NCBI GenBank assembly: GCA_009760885.1
Contig: CM019697.1
Coordinates: forward strand, 34,307,096-34,371,095
Direction: 5' to 3'
Source: Achatina immaculata
Lineage: Eukaryota > Mollusca > Gastropoda > Stylommatophora > Achatinidae
DNA length: 64,000 nucleotides
The translations under genes and the position numbers were made by a program. The notes under the pieces were generated by a model, which was not told the origin of the DNA, made no database searches, and was given only the letters and a program-made list of their open reading frames with translations. Positions 34,516-46,372 of this stretch are shown piece by piece (position 1 is the stretch's first letter; every line of letters begins with the position of its first letter).

Positions 34516-35824
34516 CGCTGTTGGCGAGATCTTCGGCTACCGTGCGTGGAGCGGTGCTCTTCCCGGCCAATGAAGAAATTTGCAAATGAGGTTGCCGCGC
34601 AGCATCACTGCGGAAAAGGTGGTTGAAAGAATAAAGCGAAGCAAACAGTCAAATCACGGCACCTCTGGTCTGGAGGTCGGCCACGTCCTGAGTGCAGTCA
34701 TATCGGGTGAAATGCATGAACCGGCTTGTCCCAGAGGTTAAGTCACTGCTGGCTTGACTTTTCAAATGCCGTGCGTGGAGTGAAGCTCCTCCCGGTTAAG
34801 GAAGTAAATGCGGAAATAAAGGTTGCTGTGCGGCGCCGATGGGAAAAGGTGGTGGAAAGTGAAGTTTAACCTGGTATGTCCAGTAGTATCGCTACGAGAG
34901 CTATACCACGGCACCTCTGCTCTAGAGGCCGCCTACGTCCGAAATACACCTACACTGGTGAAATATGCCTAAACCGGCACACACCAGGGGTGGAACTCGA
35001 TGGCTAGACATGTCATGCCACCTCCGCTCTAGAGGTCGGTAACGCCTGATAAACACCCATACTGGTGAATTTTGCCTAAACCGGCTCATACCAGGGGTGA
35101 ATCTTGAAGGCTATGAATGTCACAGTACCTCTGCCCTAGAGGTCGGTCCCGTCCCAAACATGCCCATACTGGGAAATGCCTAAACCGGCTCAACCCAGGG
35201 GTAGAAGTCACTAGTGGCGAGGATTCGTCCTCCTGGACAAAAGCTCCATCCTGGTCACAACTAGGAAGGGTAGCGGCCACGACCGCAAAATGCTGAAGTC
35301 GGAGACACTGGACCAGGGAAGTCTAGATAGGCAACCACCTCTCACCCGGCGGGGATGTTTGCGTATCCTAATCACGCTGAGGTTTTCCGGTGAGAAAGTC
35401 CAACCCTGGACTGGATGGGCAACCACCTCTCACCCGGCGGTGATACACGGGTATCTCAAAACACGTCGAGGTTTTCCGGTGAGAAAGTCCAACTCTGGCC
35501 TGGGTGGGCTAACGCCTCTCACCCAGCGGGGATGCACTGATATTCCAAACACGTCGAGGTCTTCCGGTGAGAAAGTCCAACCCTAGACCAAACTGGTGCA
35601 ATGAAAACCACGGTGTCACGCAATCCCGCTTCCGAGACCCACCAAGAATACAGGCTAAAGCACTGTGATACTCTGAACCCCTTGTGGTCCTTTCGTGGAA
35701 CTCGTGTGGTCTATTTTGGACCACACAGGGGACCACGGGACCTAACGAGGACCACATGCGTGAATTCAGTAGGTTCATAGTGCGGTTTTTGGTGGTAGAA
35801 GTGAACGAAGAAGAAGAAGAAGAA
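34516..35824 (+). mobile_element. rep-X copy (1,309 bp) with 13-bp target duplication
   Basis: Inserted into a 32-bp minisatellite. GATGCTTAATGTC is present at both ends (34503-34515 and 35825-35837), which fixes the borders. It has a head (CGCTGTTGGCGAG...), a second head-like unit at about 34747, and about three units of 110-115 bp with CACGGCACCTCTGCTCTAGA-like and CTAAACCGGC blocks. A unique block, three 88-bp units (CTCACCCGGCGGGGAT...GGTGAGAAAGTCC) and a 3' region of about 240 bp ending GTAGAAGTGAACGAAGAAGA follow. The (GAA)n tail and long target duplication suggest insertion by a LINE machinery. The short frames over it are not supported as genes. Confidence 0.9.
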
Positions 35825-36540
35825 GATGCTTAATGTCAGGTAATAATGTAGTAAGTTGATGTTAGTGTTAAGTAATGATTAAGTTGGTGTTTAATGTCAA
35901 GTAATAATGTAGTAAGTTGATGTTAGTGTCAAGTAATGATAAAGTTGATGTTGGTGTCAAGTAATAATGTAGTAAATTGATGCTGATGTCAAGTAATAAT
36001 GTAGTAAATTGATGCTGGTGTCAAGTAATAATGCAGTAAATTGATGTTGATGTCAAGTAATGATAAAGTTGATGTTGGTGTCAAGTAATAATGTAGTAAA
36101 TTGATGCTGATGTCAAGTAATAATGTAGTAAATTGATGCTGGTGTCAAGTAATAATGCAGTAAATTGATGTTGATGTCAAGTAATGATAAAGTTGATGTT
36201 GGTGTCAGGTAATAATGTAGTAAATTGATGCTGTTGTCAAGTAATAATGTAGTAAATTGATGTTGATGTCAAGTAATGATAAAGTTGATGTTGGTGTCAA
36301 GTAATAATGTAGTAAATTGATGTTGGTGTCAAGTAATGATAAAGTTGATGTTAGTGTCAAGTAATAATAAAGTTGGTGTTGGCGTCATGTAATAATGTAG
36401 TACATTGATGTTAGTGTCAACTAATAATGTAGTAAGTTGATGTTAGTGTTAAGTAATGATAAAGTTGATGTTGGTGTCAAGTAATAACGTTGTAAATTGA
36501 TGTTGGTGTCAAGTAATGGTGTAGCGAGATTGTTATGTAA
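35825..36540. repeat. 32-bp minisatellite, right part
   Basis: About 22 units of AAGTAATAATGTAGTAAATT plus GATGCTGATGTC, with AATGATAAAG variants arranged in a partly higher-order pattern. Confidence 0.95.
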
Positions 36541-36599
36541 TATCAGATTCACCAAAGAACAGACGCTGATAAATTGTGGACATCAATGTTCAGCCTGAT

Positions 36600-36990
36600 G
36601 TAGTCATAATCCAACATTCTCAGATCTTTCAGGCCTCTCAGATCTTTCAGGCCTCTCAGATCTTTCAGGCCTCTCAAACTTCTCAGAACTCTCAAACCTG
36701 TCAGACCTCTCAGACTTCTTATCTCTAAGAACTATCAGACCTCTCTGACTTCTTATCTCTAAGAACTATCAGACCTCTCTGACTTCTTATCTCTAAGAAC
36801 TATCAGACCTCTCTGACTTCTTATCTCTAAGAACTATCAGACCTCTCTGACTTCTTATCTCTAAGAACTATCAGACCTCTCGAGCTCTCAGACCTCTTAG
36901 ACATCTCAGATCTTTCAGACTTTTCAGACCTCTTACCTCCCAGGACTATTAGACCTCTCTGACCTCTCAGAACTCTCAGACCCAGGGAGC
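36600..36990. repeat. 34-bp minisatellite
   Basis: Units TCTCTAAGAACTATCAGACC plus TCTCTGACTTCTTA, clearest at 36690-36880. More degenerate CTCTCAGA repeats lie on both sides. Confidence 0.9.
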
Positions 36991-37134
36991 CTACCCCCAA
37001 CCCTCCCCATCCCCCCACAAAAAAAAGTTCATCGGAAAAGATGAGGTGAGTGTGAGGCTGGGTACTATTTCTCTGACGATCTGAGAAGTTGTGTTCTTGT
37101 TTCGCTCTCTGCCACCGTCTACTAAAGCCTATGT

Positions 37135-37660
37135 AAATGTAGTCAGTTGCTTGCAGCAAGCTTTCAATGTAGCCAGTTGCTTGTAGCAAGCTTTCAATGT
37201 AGCCAGTTGCTTGCGGCAAGCTTTCAATGTAGCCAGTTGCTTGCGGCAAGCTTTCAATGTAGCCAGTTGCTTGCAGCAAGCTTTCAATGTAGCCAGTTGC
37301 TTGCAGCAAGCTTTCAATGTAGCCAGTTGCTTGCAGCAAGCTTTCAATGTAGCCAGTTGCTTGCAGCAAGCTTTCAATGTAGTCAGTTGCTTGCAGCAAG
37401 CTTTCAATATAGTCATTTGCTTACAGCAAGCTTTCAATGTAGCCAGTTGCTTACAGCAAGCTTTCAATGTAGCCAGTTGCTTGTAGCAAGCTTTCAATGT
37501 AGCCAGTTGCTTGCAGCAAGCTTTCAATATAGCCAGTTGCTTGTAGCAAGTTTTCAATATAGTCATTTGCTTGTAGCAAGCTTTCAATGTAGCCAGTTGC
37601 TTGTAGCAAGCTTTCAATGTAGCCAGTTGCTTGTAGCAAGCTTTCAGTGTAGCGAGAATG
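37135..37660. repeat. 30-bp minisatellite
   Basis: About 17 nearly identical units of TGTAGCCAGTTGCTTGCAGC plus AAGCTTTCAA. The 10-residue repeats on both strands are artefacts. Confidence 0.96.
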
Positions 37661-38251
37661 AACAGCTAAACTGTGCTGTAACGAATATATTTAGTTCCTC
37701 ACAGGTGTTTTTTAAGCTGTTTATACTTGTGAAAACTTCGAATTGATTGAATCCTTTTTCTAACATTTGTTCTCTTTTTATTTATTTGTTTATTAATTTA
37801 TTTATTTTTTAAATCGACAAAAATGCAGGGAATCGTATTCGAAGGAGAAATCACACGAGGATGACAGCAATGTGTAAGGATATCGATTTATCAGATCCAT
37901 ACCCGTCACCGTTCTTGACAAGGTAACGATTGGGGAGCTCTTATCTCAAGAGTCAGTAGTCGATCCTGCCCAGTCTGGGTTTGTTGACTTAGCGATCTCC
38001 TGAACATGTACCACTGTATAGCCCCTGGAGAAAGGCGTGTCTAATCTTTCCAGCTGTGGTACAAGCAAAGTCGTGACATCTACAGTACTCACAGCTCAAA
38101 GCCAGTGATTTAAATAACATTCCGGTGCTGATATGGGTAGATATCATTGAGTGAGAAAGATGGTACATCGTACATTCGTATCCAACAGTTATTATCGCCA
38201 TGAAGACCGTAACTAACCAAGATTATATCACACATTCTGGAAGGCTATAAC
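37661..38251. other. No feature seen
   Basis: AT-rich. 38661-39124 likewise, with a C run near 39048. Confidence 0.6.
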
Positions 38252-38281
38252 TGTCTTGTCTTGTCTTGTCTTGTCTTGTCC
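38252..38281. repeat. (CTTGT)n microsatellite
   Basis: Five to six pentanucleotide units. Confidence 0.93.
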
Positions 38282-38317
38282 TCTAGACCTCTCAGACACA
38301 CTCTCACAACCGTAAAT

Positions 38318-38410
38318 CGAGTGTGTGGGAAGAATGAAAGATGGAGTGATGTAGGGCAGAATGTAAAACGGGCCTGCGTGCCCAATTCTTTACCCTTTAA
38401 AAATAAAGAT
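38318..38410 (+). repeat. rep-Z copy
   Basis: Matches the reverse complement of 6365-6470: GAATGAAAGATGGAGTGATG, ACGGGCCTGCGTGCCCAAT and an A-rich AATAAA end. Confidence 0.5.
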
Positions 38411-38439
38411 CATTATTTCATTCATTCAATCATTCATTC

Positions 38440-38660
38440 TATCTCCCTGGAGCTGGTGTTTTTTGCAGCGGATGCTGTGAAGGTTTTGGGGCCGCAGTGT
38501 CGGCGTGAGAGCTTGTTATGGCAGCTATTTTCTTAACCCCTGACTGCATCTAACAGGCAGGAGGTGTGTAATACTTCCTCGGCAGTCTCCACCACCATGG
38601 GGAATATGGCGACCCCTACCCCGTCAGCCAAACTAGGCCTGCTGCTGTGAGATACTAGCG
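38440..38660 (+). repeat. rep-Y copy
   Basis: It contains a frame reading VFFAADAVKVLGPQCRRE (38457 onward), then the block GTCTCCACCACCATGGGGAA with ATGGCGACCCCTACCC and GCCAAACTAGGCCTGCTGCT. It aligns with the other rep-Y copies. Confidence 0.65.
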
Positions 38661-39124
38661 GAGAGATAGGTTAGATATAGTTCGCCAGCTCGGAGCCTAG
38701 CATACCAGCTACAGGTCTGTGTTTGCCTCATCTGACAGCGTTTTGCCCCTTCTAAGGCTACAGTATATTCTACATTCAGAAATACGTTAACGACCAAAAC
38801 TATGTACTACATTCATTGTATGGTTACTAGTACTATTCTGAAGCCAAAAGAATGAGTTAGAGTGAATGTTCATAGTTAGAATGAATGTTCATAGGTGAAT
38901 ATCAGATGAACTTGCACGTCCAATTATCACTCTTTGAAGGAAACTCACTTGTTATATCGTCTCTCTCCCCTCTTGCTCTCTTCCTCTCTCTGATATTTTC
39001 CGCATGAAGATTTAGAGCATTGTTTCCCACAGCTGGCAATAACGCCGCCCCCCCCCCCCAACCTGTGACGTTGGAAAGGACCAGGTGATCGAAGAAAGAA
39101 AAAAGGGTCATTAAATAAACAGTG

Positions 39125-39375
39125 AAGAGTTTAAGACATTATGTGACCTGGTCGTCCGGCAGATTATAAGCACTTTATCTCCTGACGGTATTATATATGA
39201 CCTGGTCGTCGAAAAGATTATAAGCACTTTATCTCCTTACGGTATTATATATGACCTGGTCGTCGAAAAGATTATAAGCACTTTATCTCCTTACGGTATT
39301 ATATATGACCTGGTCGTCGAAAAGATTATAAGCAGTTTATCTCCTTACGGTATTATATATGACCTGGCAGTCCGG
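39125..39375. repeat. 54-bp minisatellite
   Basis: About 4.5 units of ATGACCTGGTCGTCGAAAAG plus ATTATAAGCACTTTATCTCC and a TATTATAT end. Confidence 0.94.
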
Positions 39376-40489
39376 CAACTTAAATGTAGTCGGAAAAGTG
39401 ATCCTCGCGTGTCAAAATAAAGTGTTGGGTAAACTCTGGTTTAGAGAACAGAAAATCTGGGTCATAGCGCAGTCCAGCCAGGTTAGTTTGTGAGCAGGAA
39501 CGGGTGGGGGTGTGGGGTGGGATCCCTTCGTTTTAAGACAAGAAAAAGTTCTATTTAAATGTTCCAGAAATCGAGTACTGCAACAGAACAATATCCTCGA
39601 CAATATCTGACACGGCTGGCGAGGATGGCTGTGTTTGTAGAATACGAGTACTTATAAATTATGTACACATGTACATAATATAGTGCTTACAACTACATTA
39701 CTTCACCTACCTGTACTACCTGCCTGTACACTGTCTGATCTTGCCCCGGATGTTATGTAAACCAGATACTCGGTCACAACAAAGATCTAAAACAAGCACG
39801 TGACTGTGTACGCGAGATCAAAGACAAGCCGGTCCCAGAGGTTTACAGGTAGGTCACGATTTAATGAAGGTTTGATTTTCTGGTAGATCAGGGTTTAATG
39901 AAGGTCTAATTCTAAGGACGACAAACACAAGAGAAGCTATAAGAAGACCAGGTGCCTCACATCACTGGAAGACAATTATGGGGCACAAAATATGACCACC
40001 GAAAGACTTATCCAGACAGTGAGTATAGGTAGATGAGGCCAAAATCTTGTAGTGAAGAAGAAGAAAAAGACGTGTACTTAAAAAATGGCCCATGACAATG
40101 AATAGACAAGAATAAACAATGAGAAGTGATAGACAAACTCATTCTGTCTATTTTTCTATCTGTCTGTCGTTTCATCTGTCTGTCTTTCCCGTACGCTGAT
40201 GGAACTAAAAAAAAAATCCAAAATGTTAAAATGTAACGACACTAGCAAAACATTCCCTACTAATTTGCATGTAATATTACTACATTAGGATTATATACGT
40301 TTAAATATGTGTTTCATCATATAAAAGTATAATATGGACAATTTAAAAAGAAAACAGTGCCCTTAAAAAAGAGACATATACACTTTTAATAGCCATGGGT
40401 AATTTGTAGCATATTTTTGTTAATGCATAAGCAATTTTGGGTGGAATACACCCCACCCCCACCCCCAATCGAATTTAGACGGGAGCAGC
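39376..40489. other. No feature seen
   Basis: No gene or element recognised. 40681-41339 is AT-rich with degenerate short repeats up to about 41000. Confidence 0.6.
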
Positions 40490-40680
40490 GAGTCGTTCAA
40501 AGTACTTTGTGAGGGAGATCTTATCTCTAAAGTGCTTTGTGAGGGAGGTTTTATCTCTAAAGTGTTTTGTGAGGGAGGTTTTATCTCAAAAGTACTTTAC
40601 GAGGGAGATCTTTTCTCAAAAGTATTTTGTGAGGGAGATCTTATCTCAAAAGTTCTTGATGAGTTAGATTTTACATCAGA
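40490..40680. repeat. 30-bp minisatellite
   Basis: Six units of CTAAAGTGCTTTGTGAGGGA plus GGTTTTATCT. Degenerate AT-rich repeats containing ACATTTGACGAATAAAGA-like pieces continue to about 41000. Confidence 0.9.
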
Positions 40681-41339
40681 TGCGAAACGTGACATGGAAA
40701 TGAACATTTTACGAATAAACTAACATTTTTTTACAAATAAAGGAATATAGTAAAATAAAAGAGCATTGACAAATAGAGACATCTGACGCAAAAAAGAGCA
40801 TATCAGCTACACGTTTTTTTTGTTGTTGTTGTACGATTAAAGAAATACTTGACAAATAAGGAATCATTTGATGAGTAAAGAAACATTTGACTGATAAAGG
40901 GCATTTTATGAATAAAGTTACATTTGACGAAAAAAAGGAACTTGTGATAATTAAAGAGACAAGTGACGAACAAAGAGACATTTGACAGATAAAAGTAAAC
41001 GTGAATTATAAACAGTAAGATTTAAAATTATGTCACAAAAGGCGTCTTTATATTTAAGTGAACACATCACAACCTGTACAAGTATGAACATAAGTCCAAC
41101 TAAGACTATTCAAGAATGAATTCTGCTAAGTGAAGTTATGCAAAGTTGTTAATAATGAAATCATGAGAATGAAAGTGTTATGTAAAAGCAATTAATTTTC
41201 ACCAATAGGCAATAAAATGAATGAAAGTTTATCTCACAAACGATGTGTTTTTGTTTCGTAAAAATCGCCAGAAAAATCAAATTTTGTTTTTCATTATCCT
41301 GAGAAAGCACACGATCTGACCTGTTTGATTTTCTTAAGT

Positions 41340-41790
41340 TTCCAGTAATCCGGGGCCCCAGTAAATCCGTGTTGCGGCTGGGCTGTCTCAGTGAAGGATA
41401 AATTTAACAGCGAGACCCGCGGGATAGTCGCACCTTGACTCCGGAAAGGTCTGCGTCTCTCGACTGTTCACCTCCAAATCTGTGCCAAGCCTGTCGGCCA
41501 TGCTACTCACGACAAGACTCAGCGCCGCTGGCTTGGAGCAGGCTTGCCACCGTGTTGGGCCGACTCCTTGCCTGCTGTATTCGCGTGGCGGGTTTTGGCT
41601 CTTATGTCTTCCCGAATTAGCGTGCAGTATTCTCGAGTACAGCTTTATCACGAGGATGTCGTTTGCGGCTTCCGGTTGGCGGTAATTTACCAAGTATCTT
41701 TGTACAGGAGTCGCCGGTTTGCGGCCAAATACGGCCGTAATCTTGTCTATCAGCCGCGACGCTCACATTTAAGATTAATGTCACTTAGCC
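41340..41790. other. GC- and CpG-rich block without recognised gene
   Basis: This stretch is visibly richer in G, C and CpG than its surroundings and is not repeated elsewhere in the window. Open frames of 60-100 codons occur in several frames, including a 101-codon minus frame. None shows a family motif, so I do not call a gene. It could be a CpG-island-like region or an exon. Confidence 0.35.
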
Positions 41791-41926
41791 ACGTAGAACT
41801 ATCGACACAGTTTCCCTGTACGAGTATACACAAGCAAATATAAGCCAGACAACTAGGGCACAAATGTCCTGGCCAAGAATTAGATTTATTTTTAAAGATA
41901 GTAAATTTTCATTCATTCATTCGCTC

Positions 41927-42225
41927 ATTCTTCTTCTTCTGTCTTTCTGGAACTGCGAGCAAGGTTTCTTTTGCAACCGAAGATATTGCGGTGCGGCATG
42001 GTGTCGGATTGGGAGTGGAATGTGGGGACTATTTTTGACAGTCCTTGGGTGGAGCTAAAAAAGAAGGGAGTGTGCATAACCTGGGATCTACGGCGATCCC
42101 TGCCCGCGTTGACTGGGCTAGACCTCTTACTAGGGCCACCAACGCAGAAGTGGGACACGGTCTGGGACATGGTCTTGGGTCGACCATGGGTCGCTAATTG
42201 ATAAATCAGCCACTGCCATTCGCTC
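41927..42225 (+). repeat. rep-Y copy, longest reading frame
   Basis: After a TTC-rich start comes CTGGAACTGCGAGCAAGG. A frame follows that contains GMVSDWEWNVGTIFDSPWVE and, after about 20 residues, ALTGLDLLLGPPTQKWDTVW, ending near GRPWVAN. Both halves align in frame with other rep-Y copies (MMSDWEWGM at 5300; ALLARLGLLLGVPMERWDS at 3990). It may be part of an unknown element's protein. Confidence 0.6.
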
Positions 42226-42644
42226 CCCCCCCCCCCAATTTTATTCATTAACAAAATACGGCAGGTCTAAACATTACAGCTGACAAAAAAAAACTGTTCT
42301 TATCTTTATAGACGAAATCTTAACTGTTTGTAGTGAGCCTGGTTGGGATTGCCTGCGAGCTGTACTACCAACCCCTCTCAAACCCAGCTCCAAATTGTTA
42401 GCCCGGGCGAGTCAAAGATTACGGGAGTAAATCCCGAAAGAAAAACAAACTAAAATGGAGGGACCGTAGTTCAGCTGGTGGCCGGGTCCTTTCCTCTGCC
42501 CACCTTCTGCCATCTCCTCCAAACTCTGCTGGATTTTCAGACGCGAGGACTTCCACTGGAACTGGCTGGAACAGTCGAGAGAAGATGTAGGTGCAAACAT
42601 GGACAAGGAGCTTTCTTCGTAACAGTCGTCTAGTCGATACAGAT
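42226..42644. other. No feature seen
   Basis: A C run starts it. 43391-43863 and 44226-44691 are also without recognisable content. Confidence 0.55.
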
Positions 42645-43390
42645 CACATTCACAACCATGCCAAGGCGAAGCAGACCATATTCACAACCATGCCAAGGCG
42701 AAGCAGACCATATTCACAACCATGCCAAGGCGAAGCAGACCATATTCACAACCATGCCAAGGCGAAGCAGACTATGTTCACAACCATCCTCAGGCGAAGC
42801 AGACTATGTTCACAGCCATCCTCAGGCGAAGCAGGCTATGTTCACATCCATCCTCAGGCGAACCAGACTATATTCACAACCATCTTCAGGCGAAGCAGAC
42901 TATGTTCACAACCATCCTCAGGTGAAGCAGACTATGTTCACAACCATCCTCAGGCGAAGCAGACTATATTCACAACCATCCTCAAGCGAAGCAGACTATG
43001 TTCACAACCATCCTCAAGCGAAGCAGACTATGTTCACAACCATCCTCAGGTGAAGCAGACTATGTTCACAACCATCCTCAAGCGAAGCAGACTATGTTCA
43101 CAACCATCCTCATGTGAAGCAGACTATGTTCACAACCATCCTCATGTGAAGCAGACTATGTTCACAACCATCCTCATGTGAAGCAGACTATGTTCACAAC
43201 CATCCTCAGGTGAAGCAGACTATGTTCACAACCATCCTCAGGTGAAGCAGACTATGTTCACAACCATCCTCAGGTGAAGCAGACTATGTTCACAACCATC
43301 CTCAGGTGAAGCAGACTATGTTCACAACCATCCTCAGGTGAAGCAGACTATGCTCACAACCATCCCCAGGCGAAGCAGACTATATTTGGG
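42645..43390. repeat. 32-bp minisatellite
   Basis: About 23 units of GAAGCAGACTATGTTCACAA plus CCATCCTCAGGC, with early units CCATGCCAAGGC. Confidence 0.96.
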
Positions 43391-43863
43391 ACCAAAATCT
43401 GCCTTCATGCAAGTGGTTCTTCTAAGATGAAAGATGTCACCATAAATATTTGTAGCTGTTGATAGATATGTGTAAACGCTGTCAGATGTTTGTTGATAGA
43501 TATTTGCAGCCGTTGGTAGATGTGTGTATATTTCTTAATTATAAAAGCAACGTAGTTACACCAGGTCTACACAGGCAGGTACCGTGAGGACAGGTCTCAT
43601 TCTCAGGTAAGATCTGACTCAAAACTTTATGTGTTGAATTTTAAAATCATTTTTCGTTGCCATGGCAACAAGCACGAGCAGACAGGGTCCCACCTGGAAT
43701 CCCCGTGGAAAGAGGAAAAACGGAGGAGCTAGAAACACCCGGCCCGGGGGGTCGAGAAGCAGAGACAGACTAAACTTGGAGACTGGTAGAAGAAACAGCT
43801 CGGGACAGAAATAAATGGAGAACCTTTTTTTATGCCCTATGCGATAGATAGAGATAAAAAATT

Positions 43864-43889
43864 ATTGGAAGGAAGGAAGGAAGGAAGGA
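43864..43889. repeat. (GGAA)n microsatellite
   Basis: Five to six GGAA units. Confidence 0.9.
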
Positions 43890-43904
43890 ACTTATGAGAG
43901 TTAT

Positions 43905-44122
43905 TTTTCCTCATTGATACATTTATCAGCAGCCTTGTTTGTTTTGTCAGTTGTCATCAATTTAGTTTTCTTCGCATTAAGATAGAGGTTCTGCTCTTTG
44001 CTGTTCTTACGGACTGACATAATTAGTTTTTCCATTCCTTTTTGTGTTGTGGACAGTAATACTGTGTCATCAGCATATCTAATCTCTGGTATTTCATAAC
44101 CTACAATTGTTCTATACATGAA
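43905..44122 (-). pseudogene. LINE-B internal RT fragment
   Basis: The minus strand encodes GYEIPEIRYADDTVLLSTTQ with the catalytic YADD, then VRKNSKEQN and KKTKLMTTDKTNKAADK. It is open over 72 codons but cut at both ends. It lacks the 3' tail that the other copies have, so it is a deleted or rearranged piece. Confidence 0.8.
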
Positions 44123-44187
44123 TTACAAAAAAAACAGTGAAATGTATCCAAGAGACAGGACTGCAGATGTAGACAGACAATGCGAAC

Positions 44188-44225
44188 GAAGAAGAAGAAG
44201 AAGATGATGATGATGATGATGATTC
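44188..44225. repeat. (GAA)n(GAT)n microsatellite
   Basis: GAA units followed by GAT units. Confidence 0.93.
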
Positions 44226-44691
44226 CTCTGCTTCTTCATCATCTCTCAGACCAAATACAAAACAAATATCTCAGTGTATGAAACAACTAACAAAGAAGTT
44301 CGTTACGGCAACATCAAGACTCTCGTCAAGATTGACACAATCCCAATAATAACGGTTCAGATCACATTCCGCACGTTAAGGACCACAGAACATATGGGAC
44401 CATGGTTAACGACCACATATGACATATACTTACAACATAATCAATACAGACACAATAACATGGTACATGCTTCAACATAAAGAACCAGCCACACCCCCAC
44501 AACCACAAGGTGGCTCGCCCACTGATTGACATATCCCGAACTAACTGAAAAATATCTTTGCAACAACTTGTATACTAAATAGTGTTCACAGCCTAATGTC
44601 CCGGTAGCTGACAACAACAGGCTGTTTACAGCCATGCTTCTCCGTGCCATGGGTCCTTCCTCCTTCCAACAGGATTGTCTTTTTTTTCACA

Positions 44692-45165
44692 CAATGATTA
44701 GTGTATAAGTATATAACTCTCCACTAAGCTCCATAACTTCTTACTTGTCAAACCTCCTCACACCATCACTCTGCAACCCCTCTTCCCCAATCATCTATTT
44801 CAACTTCTCCTGGCTAGGTCAACAATGTACCACTCTCTCTCCCCTCCCCGGTTCCCCATCCACCACCCCCAGTTACAACCCACCGACCACATGTCACAGG
44901 TCTCTATTTAAACAGTCTCCACGTTCTACTAAATCTATTCCTCACACACACCGCCGGACAAGTCACACCTTACAATTTACAGTTAAGTACTCTTTTAAAA
45001 TTTTTTTTTCTTTTTAATAGTATTCATGTGAATCTATACTTTATCTCCTCTCTATTTCTTCGTCCTGTATGTTTTTGTATGATTAAGGCTCACGCCGAAA
45101 CGTCACAACTTTGTAATCGTTAAGGAATAAAGCTGCTCCTACTTTTTCCTATTTTATACATTGTC
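44692..45165 (+). mobile_element. Penelope-like element remnant, candidate
   Basis: Both ends match the shorter insertion at 50828-50996: start CACAATGATTAGTGTATAAG, end GGAATAAAGCTGCTCCTACT and TTTATACATT. Near the right end, 45081-45103 reads GATTAAGGCTCACGCCGAAA then CGTC. This resembles the hammerhead motif known from Penelope-like elements (core, GGC/GCC stem, GAAAC, GUC). The core is altered, with positions expected as CTGATGA reading ATGATTA, so it is probably inactive. No reverse transcriptase is seen in the 470 bp. Confidence 0.45.
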
Positions 45166-46147
45166 TTTTTTTTTTCCTGTGCCATTTGGTCAGCTCAATG
45201 GATAGTTTCCTTCCCGCTCTCTTTTTTCCATAGAGTTTTTCATTGAATGTCAGGTTACAGAACGTTCATTTTCTCCTGACACGTTCAATGAACTGTGATT
45301 ACTAAGTGCCCACACAAGGAGGTAAGATAGGGCCCTTGGTTCAACAACTCTGTTAACGTGCTGTCACTGTAGCGTAGCTAACCCTGTCCTCGGTGAAACT
45401 ATGCATCATGACACAGAGAAAGATCTCCTCTATAACTTCCCGTAATTCTGTGGTCACCTCTTGTTCAGCTTCATATCATCTCAGTACCTCTTTACAAAAC
45501 GGCAAAACCTGTCAAAATGACTAGAATTTGACTATCAAAATCAGAACCTTTTTATAGTTTTATTAGCGGTTTTCCTAACAAAACAGCGACTGAGCCGAGC
45601 AATTCAGAGCTTGTCATAGCTTCTCTCACACAACAATAAAACATTCGTTGGATTCGACGACAAAGCAGTCGTCGAACCCCTACACCGTGGGCTATTGTTG
45701 AAGCGTTTTGTATGAAAGTCGGGTGAAAGCTTGACTGTCCGTTCTCCCATGGCCGGAAGCTATGGATATTGTCCGCCACTGGACAAACACTGGCCAAGAG
45801 GATAATGTCTTCCATGGATTTTCTGTATTAATCTGACAGTCTTCCCTGTTTGATTATTGCTGTGGCTTTTACAAGATAGTAACGTCAGAAAGTTGCGGTT
45901 CTTGTCGAGGTAATGCCGTTATTTACGCTCTAGTTTTCCCTGGCGTAGACGTGGGATTTGTTGTCACTTGATCGAATGGTTGTCAAGATTGACCCTCTGA
46001 AAATCGATTGTTTCTGACCAGGGAGAGATATAGCTCCGTTGTGTACAAGCGTTGGGGAGGAGTTTTCTATGTTAAGGGTCAATTTAAAGTGCTGACCTCC
46101 ATGTCACTTTCACTAACCTTGGCGGCAATGAATGTGATTTAATATCT
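45166..46147. other. No feature seen
   Basis: An 87-codon minus frame (45552-45815) lacks motifs. 47491-47789 is AT-rich flank of the Tc1 element and may contain one terminal repeat. Confidence 0.55.
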
Positions 46148-46209
46148 CTCTATCTCTCTTTCTCTCTTTCTCTTTCTCCCTCTTTCTCTCTCTCTCTCTC
46201 TCTCTCTCC
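46148..46209. repeat. (CT)n microsatellite
   Basis: CT and TTTC units. Confidence 0.93.
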
Positions 46210-46372
46210 TGCTATCGCTGTATTTATACTGTCATCAATTTTTAGCAATAACTTTGATATTCTATAGCTTTTTAAATTGAATGAGTAACATATTCAAATT
46301 GCACACAATAATACCTAAGGGTTTAACTACTCACTGTGTGAAGAGAATTTGTTAGCCCCAGGGGTTCTCAAG

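Noticed and set aside
35340..35580. Hammerhead ribozyme in the rep-X 88-bp units (CTGAGG...GAGAAAGTCC)
   Set aside because: The core does not fit CTGATGA and no three-stem fold could be drawn; only a short CTCACC/GGTGAG pairing is visible.
41388..41693. 101-codon minus-strand gene
   Set aside because: GC-rich DNA has few stops and other frames are open too; no motif or splice evidence.
37135..43390. CRISPR-like arrays (30- and 32-bp regular units)
   Set aside because: Units are contiguous with no unique spacers, and the genome is eukaryotic.
45552..45815. 87-codon minus-strand gene
   Set aside because: No family motif, no start or splice context.
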